DNA from: Paenibacillus sp. 1011MAR3C5 | GTDB lineage: Bacteria > Bacillota > Bacilli > Paenibacillales > Paenibacillaceae | Assembly: GCF_003591485.1 (NCBI RefSeq) | Contig: NZ_QZCF01000002.1 | Span: 62,001-126,000, forward strand | Length of the DNA: 64,000 nucleotides | Reading direction: 5' to 3' | In this document: one piece after another, positions 17,945 to 26,600 of the stretch | Layout: the number at the start of each line of letters is the position of its first letter | How positions within the stretch are numbered: the stretch's first letter is position 1 | Notes under the pieces: model-generated | Database searches by the model: none | Seen by the model: only the letters and a program-made list of their open reading frames with translations | Told to the model about the DNA's origin: nothing | Position numbers and translations under genes: made by a program

Positions 17945-18857
17945 TCATCTCACCTCCCGTAATTTCAAGGAACTGATCTTCAAGCGACTTCTGCACGGCA
18001 TGAATGCCGAACACCTCGATCTCCGACGCTACGAGCAGCTTCGTAATATGCGGAATAGCTGATTTGTCCGCAATAAGCTCCAATTGATTGCCGGAGACGA
18101 TCAAGCGAGAACCGTCCAGGGCTGCTGTGAGCAGCTGCTCAGCGGCTGCTGCATCGCCAACCTCGATGACGATTTTGGTTTGCGCTTGGTTCCGGGCTTC
18201 CTGAAGCGAGCGAATGTCGATCAGCTTGCCCGCTTGAATAATGGCAACCCGATCGCACATCAGCTCCATCTCGGACAGGAGATGGGAGGAGACGATGACG
18301 GAGATGCCTTCTTCTCTCGTCAGCTTGCGCAAGTAATCGCGAAGCTCGCGGATGCCGGCGGGATCCAGTCCATTCGTCGGCTCGTCGAGAATAAGCAGCG
18401 ACGGGCGATGCAAGATCGCCTGTGCGACGCCGAGCCGCTGGCGCATGCCAAGGGAGTAGCGTTTCACTTTCTCATGAATCCGGTTCTGCAGTCCCAGCAG
18501 CGTTACGACTTCATTGATTCTTTCTTTGGTAATGCCGTTATGGCGGCGTGCATAGTGAATCAGATTTTGATAGCCCGTCAGAAACTTATACATTTCCGGG
18601 TTCTCGACAATTGCACCCACATGCGTCATCGCGAGTTCGAAGTGCGAGCGTACCGATACGCCCTTGATCATGGCTTCACCCTTGGACATCGAGATTAACC
18701 CGACGATCATACGGATAGTTGTTGTTTTTCCGGCGCCGTTAGGCCCTAGAAATCCGAATATTTCCCCAGCGGGAACATCGAATGAGAGATTATCGACTAT
18801 TTTTCGCATGCCGATCGTTTTGGTAAGATTGCGAAGCTGCAGTACGGCTTCAGACAT
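17937..18857 (-). CDS. ABC transporter ATP-binding protein (BcrA/NatA type)
   Basis: 306 residues: Walker A GPNGAGKTT near residue 40, signature region YSLGMRQRLG, Walker B LLILDEPTNGLDP and the switch His in SSHLL. The C-terminal ~85 residues form the extra domain typical of BcrA-like ATPases. AGGGGG lies about nine bases before the ATG at 18857 on the minus strand. It energises the adjoining permease. With the TipAS fragment nearby the locus may once have been an antibiotic-responsive exporter module, but no regulator gene remains to show this. Confidence 0.9.
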   Translation of the reverse strand: MSEAVLQLRNLTKTIGMRKIVDNLSFDVPAGEIFGFLGPNGAGKTTTIRMIVGLISMSKGEAMIKGVSVRSHFELAMTHVGAIVENPEMYKFLTGYQNLIHYARRHNGITKERINEVVTLLGLQNRIHEKVKRYSLGMRQRLGVAQAILHRPSLLILDEPTNGLDPAGIRELRDYLRKLTREEGISVIVSSHLLSEMELMCDRVAIIQAGKLIDIRSLQEARNQAQTKIVIEVGDAAAAEQLLTAALDGSRLIVSGNQLELIADKSAIPHITKLLVASEIEVFGIHAVQKSLEDQFLEITGGEMIV

Positions 18858-19046
18858 ACGTGTAAACCCCCTAATATTGTTCTTCAGTAGTTCACTATAC
18901 CGGATGTAGTCCTCTTGCGTAATAGACCTTTGATTAGGTTTTCCCCCTGCTTAGGTCGGGGTACAGGGTTGGAGCTGGGATTTTATGCAAGGAATGCAGA
19001 TTGGGAATCCGTGGCAAAATGACAACAACAAATGAAGGATAAGCGG

Positions 19047-20642
19047 GTGACGGTTATGAAAGCATTATCGGTCATTGCAATGATTATGCTCCTATTGGGC
19101 TGCCAAAGTCCGGCGCCGAAGGAGCAGGATTTGCTGCATGTGAAGTCGGCTTCCGGGACGAAAACGAAAAAGGTCATTATGCTGGTTGTTGATTCGCTCA
19201 TGTCTCAAAGCATCGAGCGCGGCATTCGTTCGAACCAGCTTCCCGCCTTTCAATATCTTATAGAACATGGTCAATATTATCCGGATCTGATCAGCTCCTT
19301 TCCTACGATGTCGGTTACGATTGACAGTTCGCTGCTGACAGGAGCCTATCCCGATCAGCATCAAGTGCCTGGACTGGTGTGGTATTCTTCCGAACAGCGG
19401 AAGCTGATCAATTACGGGACAGGGCCGATGGAGGTGCTGCGACATGGCATTAGCCCTGTACTGGCAGATGCGTTGATTCATTTGAACACCGACCATTTGA
19501 GCAGCAAAATGACGACTCTGTATGAAGATCTGGAACGGCTCGGGTACAAAGCGGGTTCCGTTAACGGATTGATTTATCGAGGAAAAAACAATCATGTGTT
19601 GTCCATTCCGGATTGGGTGCAAGCGGCTTCCTCACTGCCCCCGGAAATTGCTGTGAAGGGGCCTTCGTTTATGTCGCTAGGCGTGTTGTCCAATCCGCTT
19701 AAGGATGTTGCGGATTTGCCAGAGGGCATCGCCGGTCGATTGGGTCTGAACAATGAATATGCCATCGAAACAGTCAAATATTTGGTCCGCACTAAGGCAC
19801 TGCCTGATTTTTTGTACGTGTATTTGCCCGATCTGGATCAGAAGCTGCATCAGAAAGGCCCTTCTGAGCTAAAAGGGGTAATCAAAACGGACCAGCAGTT
19901 ATTAGAGCTGCTTCAAGCCTTTGGTTCTCCGGAGAAAGCGTTGGAAGAGGCGGTTATTATGATCATCGGGGATAGCGGCATGACTCCTATACGGACTGCC
20001 GAGAATCATCCAGTGATCGAATTGCCGGCGCTTCTTGGGGATATGAACGTCTTGAAGCCGGGGGGAAGCGTCGATGAAGACACGGAGGTCATTCTAGCGG
20101 TGAATGAAACGATGGCCTATGTGTATCCCGTGAACTCGAAACAATCGGCAGAAGGGCTGGCCCGTCGCATTGCGGCCGATTCGCGTATCGACTTTGCAGC
20201 CTGGAAGGAAAAGGAATGGATTCATGTCGTCCAAGGGGAAACTGGCAAGCAGCTTGATTATCGGGCTGATGGCGGCTTGACCGACCCCTACAAGCAGAGC
20301 TGGTCGATCCAAAACGACGGATCGGTGCTTGATCTTCAATTAAATAAGCGCAAACATACTGTGGCATACGGACAGTACCCTGACGGATTAAGGCGGCTAT
20401 CCAGCGCATTGAACTCCCATTCCGGCAGCTATATCGTTGTCACGGCGAAGCCGGGCTATGAGCTGGCCGATCGAAGCTCGCCTACGCATAAGGGCGGGGG
20501 AGGACACGGGGCGATGCGCCAGATGGAATCGCTGGTTCCCCTCATCATTAGCGGAACCGACCGAAAGCCCCGGAAGCTGCGTATCGTCGATATGAAAGCC
20601 TATTTGCTGAATCTTGTAACGAAGCAGGCTCTGGACAAATGA
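19047..20642 (+). CDS. lipoprotein of the alkaline phosphatase / type I phosphodiesterase superfamily
   Basis: Start taken at the GTG at 19047, seven bases after AAGGA; the ATG at 19056 is also possible and the track start at 19032 less so. The N-terminus is a lipoprotein signal (MKALSVIAMIMLLLGCQS) with the lipobox Cys. The enzyme part opens with KKVIMLVVDSL and the nucleophile segment SSFPTMSVTI (Thr in place for metal-dependent attack), with later DLDQKLHQKG, GDSGM and a late H-rich HKGGGGHG segment supplying metal ligands. This order fits nucleotide pyrophosphatase/phosphodiesterase-type enzymes acting outside the membrane. The substrate is not predictable. It is a single gene. Confidence 0.85.
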   Translation: MTVMKALSVIAMIMLLLGCQSPAPKEQDLLHVKSASGTKTKKVIMLVVDSLMSQSIERGIRSNQLPAFQYLIEHGQYYPDLISSFPTMSVTIDSSLLTGAYPDQHQVPGLVWYSSEQRKLINYGTGPMEVLRHGISPVLADALIHLNTDHLSSKMTTLYEDLERLGYKAGSVNGLIYRGKNNHVLSIPDWVQAASSLPPEIAVKGPSFMSLGVLSNPLKDVADLPEGIAGRLGLNNEYAIETVKYLVRTKALPDFLYVYLPDLDQKLHQKGPSELKGVIKTDQQLLELLQAFGSPEKALEEAVIMIIGDSGMTPIRTAENHPVIELPALLGDMNVLKPGGSVDEDTEVILAVNETMAYVYPVNSKQSAEGLARRIAADSRIDFAAWKEKEWIHVVQGETGKQLDYRADGGLTDPYKQSWSIQNDGSVLDLQLNKRKHTVAYGQYPDGLRRLSSALNSHSGSYIVVTAKPGYELADRSSPTHKGGGGHGAMRQMESLVPLIISGTDRKPRKLRIVDMKAYLLNLVTKQALDK

Positions 20643-20710
20643 ATGGGAGATAATGAATGTGTATGTTTATTGATTAAATTGATCAAATTACCAGTTAGGA
20701 GGTGAAGAAG

Positions 20711-21115
20711 GTGTCATTAAATCCTTATTTGAATTTTGACGGAAATACGAGAGAAGTTGTGCTGTATTACGCCAGCATATTCGGTCTGGAGGAGCCTGCA
20801 ATCCTCACATTCGGCTCGAACCCGCAATCCGAGATTCCACCAGGGACGGAGAATCTGGTGATGCATACTCAACTGAAGATTGCGGGCAGCACGCTTATGT
20901 TTTCGGACAACTTCCCTGGACGGCCGTTCCGGCAAGGCAATAATTTCTCGCTTGCTTATGTAAGCTCAGACAAGGATGCCATCAAAGACGCATTTGATAA
21001 GCTGAAGCAATGCGGCAAGGTGGAATTGGAGCTGCAGGAGACGTCGTGGAGTCCTTATTACGGTTACCTGACGGATAAATACGGCGTAGGCTGGCAGTTT
21101 AATTACGAGAGCTAA
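20711..21115 (+). CDS. VOC-family protein, PhnB-like
   Basis: 134 residues from the GTG at 20711, which is placed correctly behind AGGAGG (20697-20702). The N-terminus LNPYLNFDGNTREVVLYYASIF and the later TLMFSDNFPG and QFNYES segments match PhnB-like members of the vicinal-oxygen-chelate (glyoxalase/bleomycin resistance) fold. Metal ligands of classical glyoxalases are not all obvious, as is usual for this subfamily. It has no known fixed substrate. It is monocistronic, closed by the hairpin at 21156-21192. Confidence 0.85.
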   Translation: MSLNPYLNFDGNTREVVLYYASIFGLEEPAILTFGSNPQSEIPPGTENLVMHTQLKIAGSTLMFSDNFPGRPFRQGNNFSLAYVSSDKDAIKDAFDKLKQCGKVELELQETSWSPYYGYLTDKYGVGWQFNYES

Positions 21116-21155
21116 CCAGCAGTCGCTATTTATTGGTTCAAGGCGCATAGACTTG

Positions 21156-21192
21156 ACCAAACACCCCGGGCTATCGGCCCGGGGTGTTTGGT
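21156..21192. terminator. perfect 15-bp hairpin between convergent genes
   Basis: ACCAAACACCCCGGG pairs perfectly with CCCGGGGTGTTTGGT around a seven-base loop. It separates the VOC gene from the convergent broken phosphoesterase gene. No T run follows, but the strong GC-rich stem and position fit a shared terminator. Confidence 0.75.
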
Positions 21193-21200
21193 GAGCATTC

Positions 21201-21707
21201 TTATGATTTGTCAGCATAGAACACATGTCTGATCGGTTGCGCCATGTGTTGAAGGTCGATGATACCAAACGAGAAGTGAGGCTGTCTACGCTTATCTGTC
21301 GGCGAGCCGGGGTTGAACACAATGAGGTTGTCTACCTGTTTGAGTACAGGAATGTGAGAGTGACCGTAGATAACCATATCCACAGGTGTATCTTCAAAGA
21401 CTGCAATCGCATGGGACTCCGTCGAAGCTCGTTTGGCAGCTCCGTGTCCGTGAACAAGTCCGATTCGCAATGGACCGAATTGAAGCAGCCGGCTTGATCC
21501 GAATTTCGCTTGAAGCTCTTCTCCGTCATTATTGCCTGCCACGCCATAGGTTGGAGCGAATGCTGCTAATTATTCATACACAGCCATGCTGGACCAATCA
21601 CCCGCATGAATAATCGCTCCGGCATCTGCAAGCTCAATGAGCAAGCGGTCAGGCAGCTTCTTGGCCATTCTGGGCATATGGGTATCGGCTAAGACGACGA
21701 TCTTCAT
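21201..21707 (-). pseudogene. YfcE/MJ0936-type metallophosphoesterase broken by one in-frame stop
   Basis: Read on the minus strand from the ATG at 21707, behind AAGGAG, the frame gives MKIVVLADTHMP, the metal-binding start of a YfcE-type calcineurin-like phosphoesterase, and IIHAGDW (second metal motif). It then hits a TAA at 21572-21570, about 46 codons in. The same frame continues without a shift into YGVAGNNDGE, LVHGHG and YGHSHIP, the remaining metal-binding motifs, to the natural stop at 21201. All five motifs of an enzyme of about 168 residues are therefore present and only one codon destroys it. The 3' part from GTG 21542 lacks the first two metal sites. A sequencing error is the main alternative. 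Confidence 0.85.
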
Positions 21708-22080
21708 CGCAACAGCTCCTTTTCTTTTTTGTCTTTATGGTTACTCTATTATAGCAATGGAGAAGAAATACGGCTTGCGAGCCGATGGCAGGATGGAGGT
21801 AGGACAAACCCGATAGGAAATAAGGCTGCTGGACGTTCCGATACCTGCCATCTACGGGTCAAACTGAAATATAGGCAGCAGGCAGCAGGCAGCATGGAGC
21901 AGCACCGTATGGAGCCTCTGGTTTGCTAACCTTGCCGCCGCGCTTGAAGGTCAGATACGGTATAGCATATTTGCATCTAAGCAACCTTTTGACCAAGAGG
22001 ATGTTCCGTATGTAATGTCCCCATAGGGCTGCTCGATTATGGGCTGATATTCACCGATCTGGAGGAAGGTGCAATTTTCC
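21708..22080. other. intergenic region with decayed coding traces and a 7-bp triplet repeat
   Basis: No intact gene is visible here. GGCAGCA is repeated three times in tandem at 21874-21894. From about 21945 a plus-strand frame reads LEGQIRYSIFASKQPFDQEDVPYVMSP and stops. The adjoining frame then reads GLLDYGLIFTDLEEGAIFLDY to about 22110, as if one coding stretch had suffered a frameshift. I do not recognise the family. The downstream end overlaps the promoter of the VOC/HxlR pair. Confidence 0.4.
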
Positions 22081-22109
22081 TTGACTACCGAAAATATACT
22101 TAGTATACT
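22081..22109 (+). promoter_or_regulatory. sigma-A promoter of the VOC-HxlR operon
   Basis: TTGACT (22081-22086), a 17-base spacer and TATACT (22104-22109) make a near-consensus vegetative promoter about 30 bases before the VOC start. The -10 is part of an inverted repeat (TATACT...AGTATA overlapping at 22098-22109), a possible site for the HxlR-type regulator encoded in the same operon. Confidence 0.75.
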
Positions 22110-22140
22110 ATCGGTATCTCAAATGAAAGCGAGTGGTTTC

Positions 22141-22497
22141 ATGTATAAGCCTGGACTTACCATTTGGTACAATGTCTCCAACTTGGAGCGCACGATTTCT
22201 TTTTACACGGAAGGCCTTGGTTTTGCATTGGATTATCAGGATGAAGCGAGCAGAATCGCCATTATTACAACCAATACGAAGGATTGCTGTATCGGGTTTG
22301 CCGAAGCAGAGACGGTTGTGCCTATGACGTCATCGACCGTATTCGAGGTTCATGACATCGAACAAGCTGTCTCGGAATTGAAAACGCGCGGCGTTACATT
22401 TACCGGAGAAATCGAGACGATTCCTGATTTTGTAAAGCTCGCTACCTTCAACGACCCGGACGGACATGCCTTCGAGCTGTCCCAGACGCTGGCCTGA
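22141..22497 (+). CDS. VOC-family (glyoxalase/bleomycin-resistance-like) protein
   Basis: 118 residues from the ATG at 22141; the earlier in-frame ATG at 22123 is possible, and the frame opening at 22069 lies inside the promoter and is ruled out. LTIWYNVSNLERTISFYTEGLGF and VKLATFNDPDGHAFELSQ are the two beta-alpha-beta-beta-beta halves of a VOC monomer, with the usual C-terminal Glu ligand (FEL). It sits six bases ahead of a regulator of the HxlR family. Such pairs often respond to electrophiles or other small toxic molecules, but no substrate is deducible here. Confidence 0.85.
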   Translation: MYKPGLTIWYNVSNLERTISFYTEGLGFALDYQDEASRIAIITTNTKDCCIGFAEAETVVPMTSSTVFEVHDIEQAVSELKTRGVTFTGEIETIPDFVKLATFNDPDGHAFELSQTLA

Positions 22498-22503
22498 TTA
22501 TCT

Positions 22504-23064
22504 ATGACAATCGTCCGGATTATTGAGGTGGCTCATGATTTATCCGGGAGATGGACCATACCCATTTTGTTGTCGCTGAAAGAAACAGGGGGGCGGTTCT
22601 CTCCCTTGCAGCATCGTCTGGACATCTCGCCCTCCCGCCTGAGCGAGAACCTGAAGAAGCTGGAGGCGAAGGGGATTGTGAAGCATCTGTCGCCTTATGA
22701 GCGCCGCCATCCCTTGCTGCCAGAATATCAGCTATCGGAGAAAGGATTGTTTTTGCAGGAAGCCTCCAAAGCCATACATGTGGCCGAACAGGAGCTTGAC
22801 CGGGGATTTTTGTCTGAAAAGTTATGGAATTGGCCTGTGCTGCTGGCTCTGCACCATGAATACACTCGCTTTCAGATGATTCGCAAGCTGCTGCCTGACG
22901 CTACGCCGCGTATTTTGTCCACGAGGATCGATGAGCTGCATGAGAACGGGCTCGTGGACAGATGGATGGAAGCGAGCCCCAGACCGGGCTTCACCTATGC
23001 GCTGGATGCCGGATCGAGACCGGTGATTTGCAGGATGGAAGGGGATCTTCTGTCGCTTATATAA
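22504..23064 (+). CDS. HxlR-family regulator with two tandem winged-helix domains
   Basis: 186 residues, nearly twice the ~110 of a typical HxlR protein. The first half (LSGRWTIPILLSLKETGGRFSPLQHRL ... SPSRLSENLKKLEAKGIV) and the second half (LWNWPVLLALHHEYTRFQMIRKLLPDATPRILSTRIDELHENGLV) both carry the HxlR pattern with the helix that ends 'I....L..L...GLV'. The protein is therefore a fused dimer and may bind DNA as a monomer. The usual redox Cys near the N-terminus of HypR/HxlR sensors is absent. It lies six bases after the VOC gene and shares its promoter; it may autoregulate through the palindromic -10 region. The terminator at 23071-23096 follows. Confidence 0.85.
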   Translation: MTIVRIIEVAHDLSGRWTIPILLSLKETGGRFSPLQHRLDISPSRLSENLKKLEAKGIVKHLSPYERRHPLLPEYQLSEKGLFLQEASKAIHVAEQELDRGFLSEKLWNWPVLLALHHEYTRFQMIRKLLPDATPRILSTRIDELHENGLVDRWMEASPRPGFTYALDAGSRPVICRMEGDLLSLI

Positions 23065-23070
23065 TTTCGC

Positions 23071-23096
23071 ATAACACCGGGCTTTTCCGGTGTTAT
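23071..23096 (+). terminator. terminator of the VOC-HxlR operon
   Basis: A perfect 10-base stem ATAACACCGG / CCGGTGTTAT around a six-base loop with a T-rich flank (GTTTGTTTA) lies seven bases after the regulator stop codon. Confidence 0.85.
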
Positions 23097-23165
23097 GTTT
23101 GTTTATAGATTTTTCAAAAGGTTCATGGCAATATTGTAAACTTGTCGATATAAGTATCGCATTTG

Positions 23166-23195
23166 TTGACGCATTGAGAAGAACTCTGCTATATT
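23166..23195 (+). promoter_or_regulatory. candidate promoter of the NRPS/PKS cluster
   Basis: TTGACG (23166-23171), an 18-base spacer and TATATT (23190-23195) form a plausible sigma-A promoter in the AT-rich part of the gap. An inverted repeat CGATA-N4-TATCG lies just upstream (23145-23158) and could be an operator. If used, the transcript would carry a leader of about 400 bases before the NRPS start. Confidence 0.5.
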
Positions 23196-23606
23196 ATTTC
23201 TAAATTCGCATGAATCTACTAAATTTACTTTTAACGGAATCTGACTGATAGGATGAGGAGTCGAATAGACACGCAATATGACGGCTAGCACGTTATGCGG
23301 CAAGCGCTGTTCATGTTGCCATATCTCCTTGCCCGCACTCCACCACGTCAACTACCCGCAACACCAAGAATGAAGCCCGCTCTTCATCACGACCGCAAGC
23401 TGTACCCACCTGGAGTCGACCCGCACACACCATGAAGTTGTTCCGCAAACCCAACTAAGCAGACACCCGCATGCAATGAATAGGTAATCCGCACTTATGA
23501 CAATCTATCCAATTCGCCTGCGATTGGCGATGGCTAGCTAATACCCGAACAGCATGAATCAGCCCGCTGTCACGTTCCGTTACACATTATCCCGGAGGTG
23601 ATTCGG
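23196..23606 (+). promoter_or_regulatory. C-rich leader region with regularly spaced CCCGC motifs ahead of the NRPS
   Basis: This stretch contains no convincing gene. From about 23330 to 23500 the plus strand is C-rich and G-poor (46 C against 21 G in 23341-23460). A YCCGCA-type motif recurs at 23332, 23353, 23374, 23390, 23418, 23440, 23464 and 23486, with most gaps of 21-24 bases. Less perfect copies continue to about 23575. C-rich, G-poor RNA with regular YC steps is what Rho needs (rut site); spacing near two helical turns would also suit a DNA-binding protein. The ribosome site CGGAGG of the NRPS ends the region. Confidence 0.5.
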
Positions 23607-26600
23607 ATGTCTTTGCCGCCAGACGTTACTCCTAACGTCTATGATTCTCTGCCGCTTTCTCATCCGCAGAAGCGAATCTGGTATTTAGAGAAGATTTTTC
23701 CTGACACGTCCCTATCCAATATCGGAGGACCCGTAAGAATTAAGGGTGAAGTAGACTTCCGATTGCTAGAGAAGGCAATCGGACAATTTATTGCAAGCCA
23801 TGAAGGCATTCGCCTGCAGCTTGACGAGAACAATGGCGAGGCAAGGCAGTACGTAGCGGATTATATTTATCGGCCATTGGAGTGCTTTGACTTTTCGCTG
23901 GAGCCGGATCCTGAAGCTTCATTCTGGGATTGGGTCAATAAGGAAGCCGGAACACCGTTCAAGCTGGAGCATTCACCGCTCTATTATTTTGCCTTGTTCC
24001 GGATTAACGGGGACGATTGCGGTTACCTGTTCAAGTGCCACCATATCATTTGCGACGGTTGGTCCACTCAGATTATGACCTCGCAAATTTCGCATCACTA
24101 TACCCTTCTAGCAGAAGGCCGAAGGGCTGAGGATGCCGAACAGCCGCCGTCCTATCTCCTATATTTGAACGATGAGCAGTCCTATCTGGCGTCGAAGCGA
24201 TTTGGGAAAAACAAGCATTACTGGTCCGAGAAATTCAGCAAGCTGCCGGATGGACTGGCCGTAACCGACTCCTTCCTGACAGATGGCAGACGGACGACAA
24301 TCGAGCTGGACCAGCAACTGTCCTCGCGTATACGCGAAGCGGCGAATCAGGCGGGCGTGTCGCTCAATACCTTTTTTATACTGGTCTACTTTACTTACAG
24401 GTACAAGCGGACACATCAGAACGATCTGGTTGTAGGCACCCCGGTATTGAACCGGTCCGGCAAGCGGGAAAAAGCGATGTTCGGCATGTTCACCAGCACG
24501 ATGCCATTCCGATTCATCCTGAACCCGGATGCTTCAGTAGAGGAGTCGCTTGTGCTGCTGCAGAGGGAGCTTATGGAGAACTACTTCCATCAGCGATATC
24601 CCTATGATTTGCTCGTCAGGGACCTGGAGCTCAAGAAGAAAGGGTACGACCAGTTATTTCACGCTTGCGTCAACTATTACAATACCAGGCTTATCACCAG
24701 CATGAACGGTTCGCCTGTCGACAATGTAGAGTTTTACAATGGCCAGCAGGCTTATGAGCTTCAATGGGTCATTAAGGATTGGTCCGATACCGGCGCATTG
24801 ACGCTCGATCTGGATTACCGGACGGATGTGTATTCGGAACAGCAGATTCATGACATGGCAGAGAGCCTTCTTGCTTTAATTGACGGGATGCTGGCCTCAC
24901 CGAGGGCAAGCATCGGCAGTCTCTCGCTGCTGTCCGGACAGGAACGGCAGCGGCAAATTACGGAGCTGAACGATACGGCGGCCGAATATCCGAGCGACAA
25001 GTCGGTAAGGCAGTTGTTCGAGGAGCAGGTCCGATTAACGCCGGATCGGATTGCCACTTGGCATGACGGCGGGGCTTTGACCTACCGCGAGCTGAACGAA
25101 GCAGCTAATCGGCTGGCCCATCGCCTAATCCGCGACGGCATCGGGAAAGAAACGACAGTCGCCATCTGGACCCATCATTCCGCAGAGACGGTCATCGCGA
25201 TTTGGGGCGTGCTGAAGACCGGCGCCGCTTATGTGCCAATCGATCCCGCTTATCCGGAGGAACGTATCCGTTACATGCTGGAGGATTCCGGAGCGAAGCT
25301 TGTTCTGACGAATATAGACGGGACAGAGGGACATTATCCGGTACCTTTATTGGATTTAAGATCGGCAGCCAGCTTTGATGAGAACGGCGATAACCCGGAG
25401 ATTCGCTCCGAGCCGAGCGATCTGGCTTATATCATCTACACTTCCGGCTCGACGGGCCAGCCGAAGGGAGCGATGATCGAGCATCGCGGGCTGACCAACT
25501 ACATTTGGTGGGCGAAGCTGATGTACGCGAAGGAAGATCCGGCGGTATTCCCGCTTTATTCCTCACTAGCGTTCGATTTGACCGTAACCTCTATCTTTAC
25601 GCCGCTAATCTGCGGAGGCCAGATTCGGGTGTACCGGGATACAGGCGATGAATTTATTCTATACCGCATATTAAGAGACAATCGGTCCACGGTGGTCAAG
25701 CTGACGCCGGCACATCTGTCCCTGCTGCAACATATAGATTACCGCCACTCATCCGTAAGGCGGTTTATCGTTGGAGGTGAAGATCTTAAAACGAGCCTGG
25801 CTCGCAATATTTATGACCATTGGGGAGGCCATATTGATATCTTGAATGAATACGGTCCGACGGAGACGGTCGTCGGATGCATGATCCATCGGTTTGATCC
25901 GAATGAAGATACGCGGGCATCTGTGCCGATCGGCATACCTGCGCATAATGTAATGATTTATTTGCTTGATCCGTATTTGAATCCTGTGCCGGAGGGCACG
26001 CTTGGCGAGATGTATATATCAGGGGACGGGGTAGCGAGAGGCTACCGAAACCGGATCGACCTGACGAATGAACGGTTTGTAGACAATCCATTCCTTCCCG
26101 GCAAGCGCATGTACCGAACAGGCGATCTTGCGAAGAGACTACGGAATGGCAAGATTGAATATGCTGGCCGCACGGATCATCAAGTCAAGATTCGCGGGCA
26201 TCGAATAGAATTGGCAGAGATCGAGAAGACGCTGCTGCAAGACGCACGAGTACGCGATGCGGTGGTTATCGACCGCGAGCATGCCGATCAGAGCAAGTAT
26301 CTGTGCGCGTATATCGTCAGCGCCGGACATCTGGATCGAGCAGAGCTTCGGCAGAGCTTGTCAGCGCAGTTGCCGTCTTATATGGTACCGTCTTACTTCG
26401 TAGCGATGGACGAGATACCGCTTAGTGTGAATGGGAAAGTAGATCGCAAGCTGCTGCCGGAGCCCGAAGCGTCTTCGAATAGCTATACTCCGTTCCAGGA
26501 GGGACGGAACGACGCGGAACATATTCTGCTACTTGTGCTTAGCGAGCTGCTTGGCATAAGTCCTATCGGGATTCGGGACAACTTCTACCATCTCGGAGGC

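Noticed and set aside
21570-21572. Programmed read-through or recoding of the TAA in the phosphoesterase
   Set aside because: TAA is the least read-through stop, no downstream structure or recoding signal is evident, and relatives have no special residue there.
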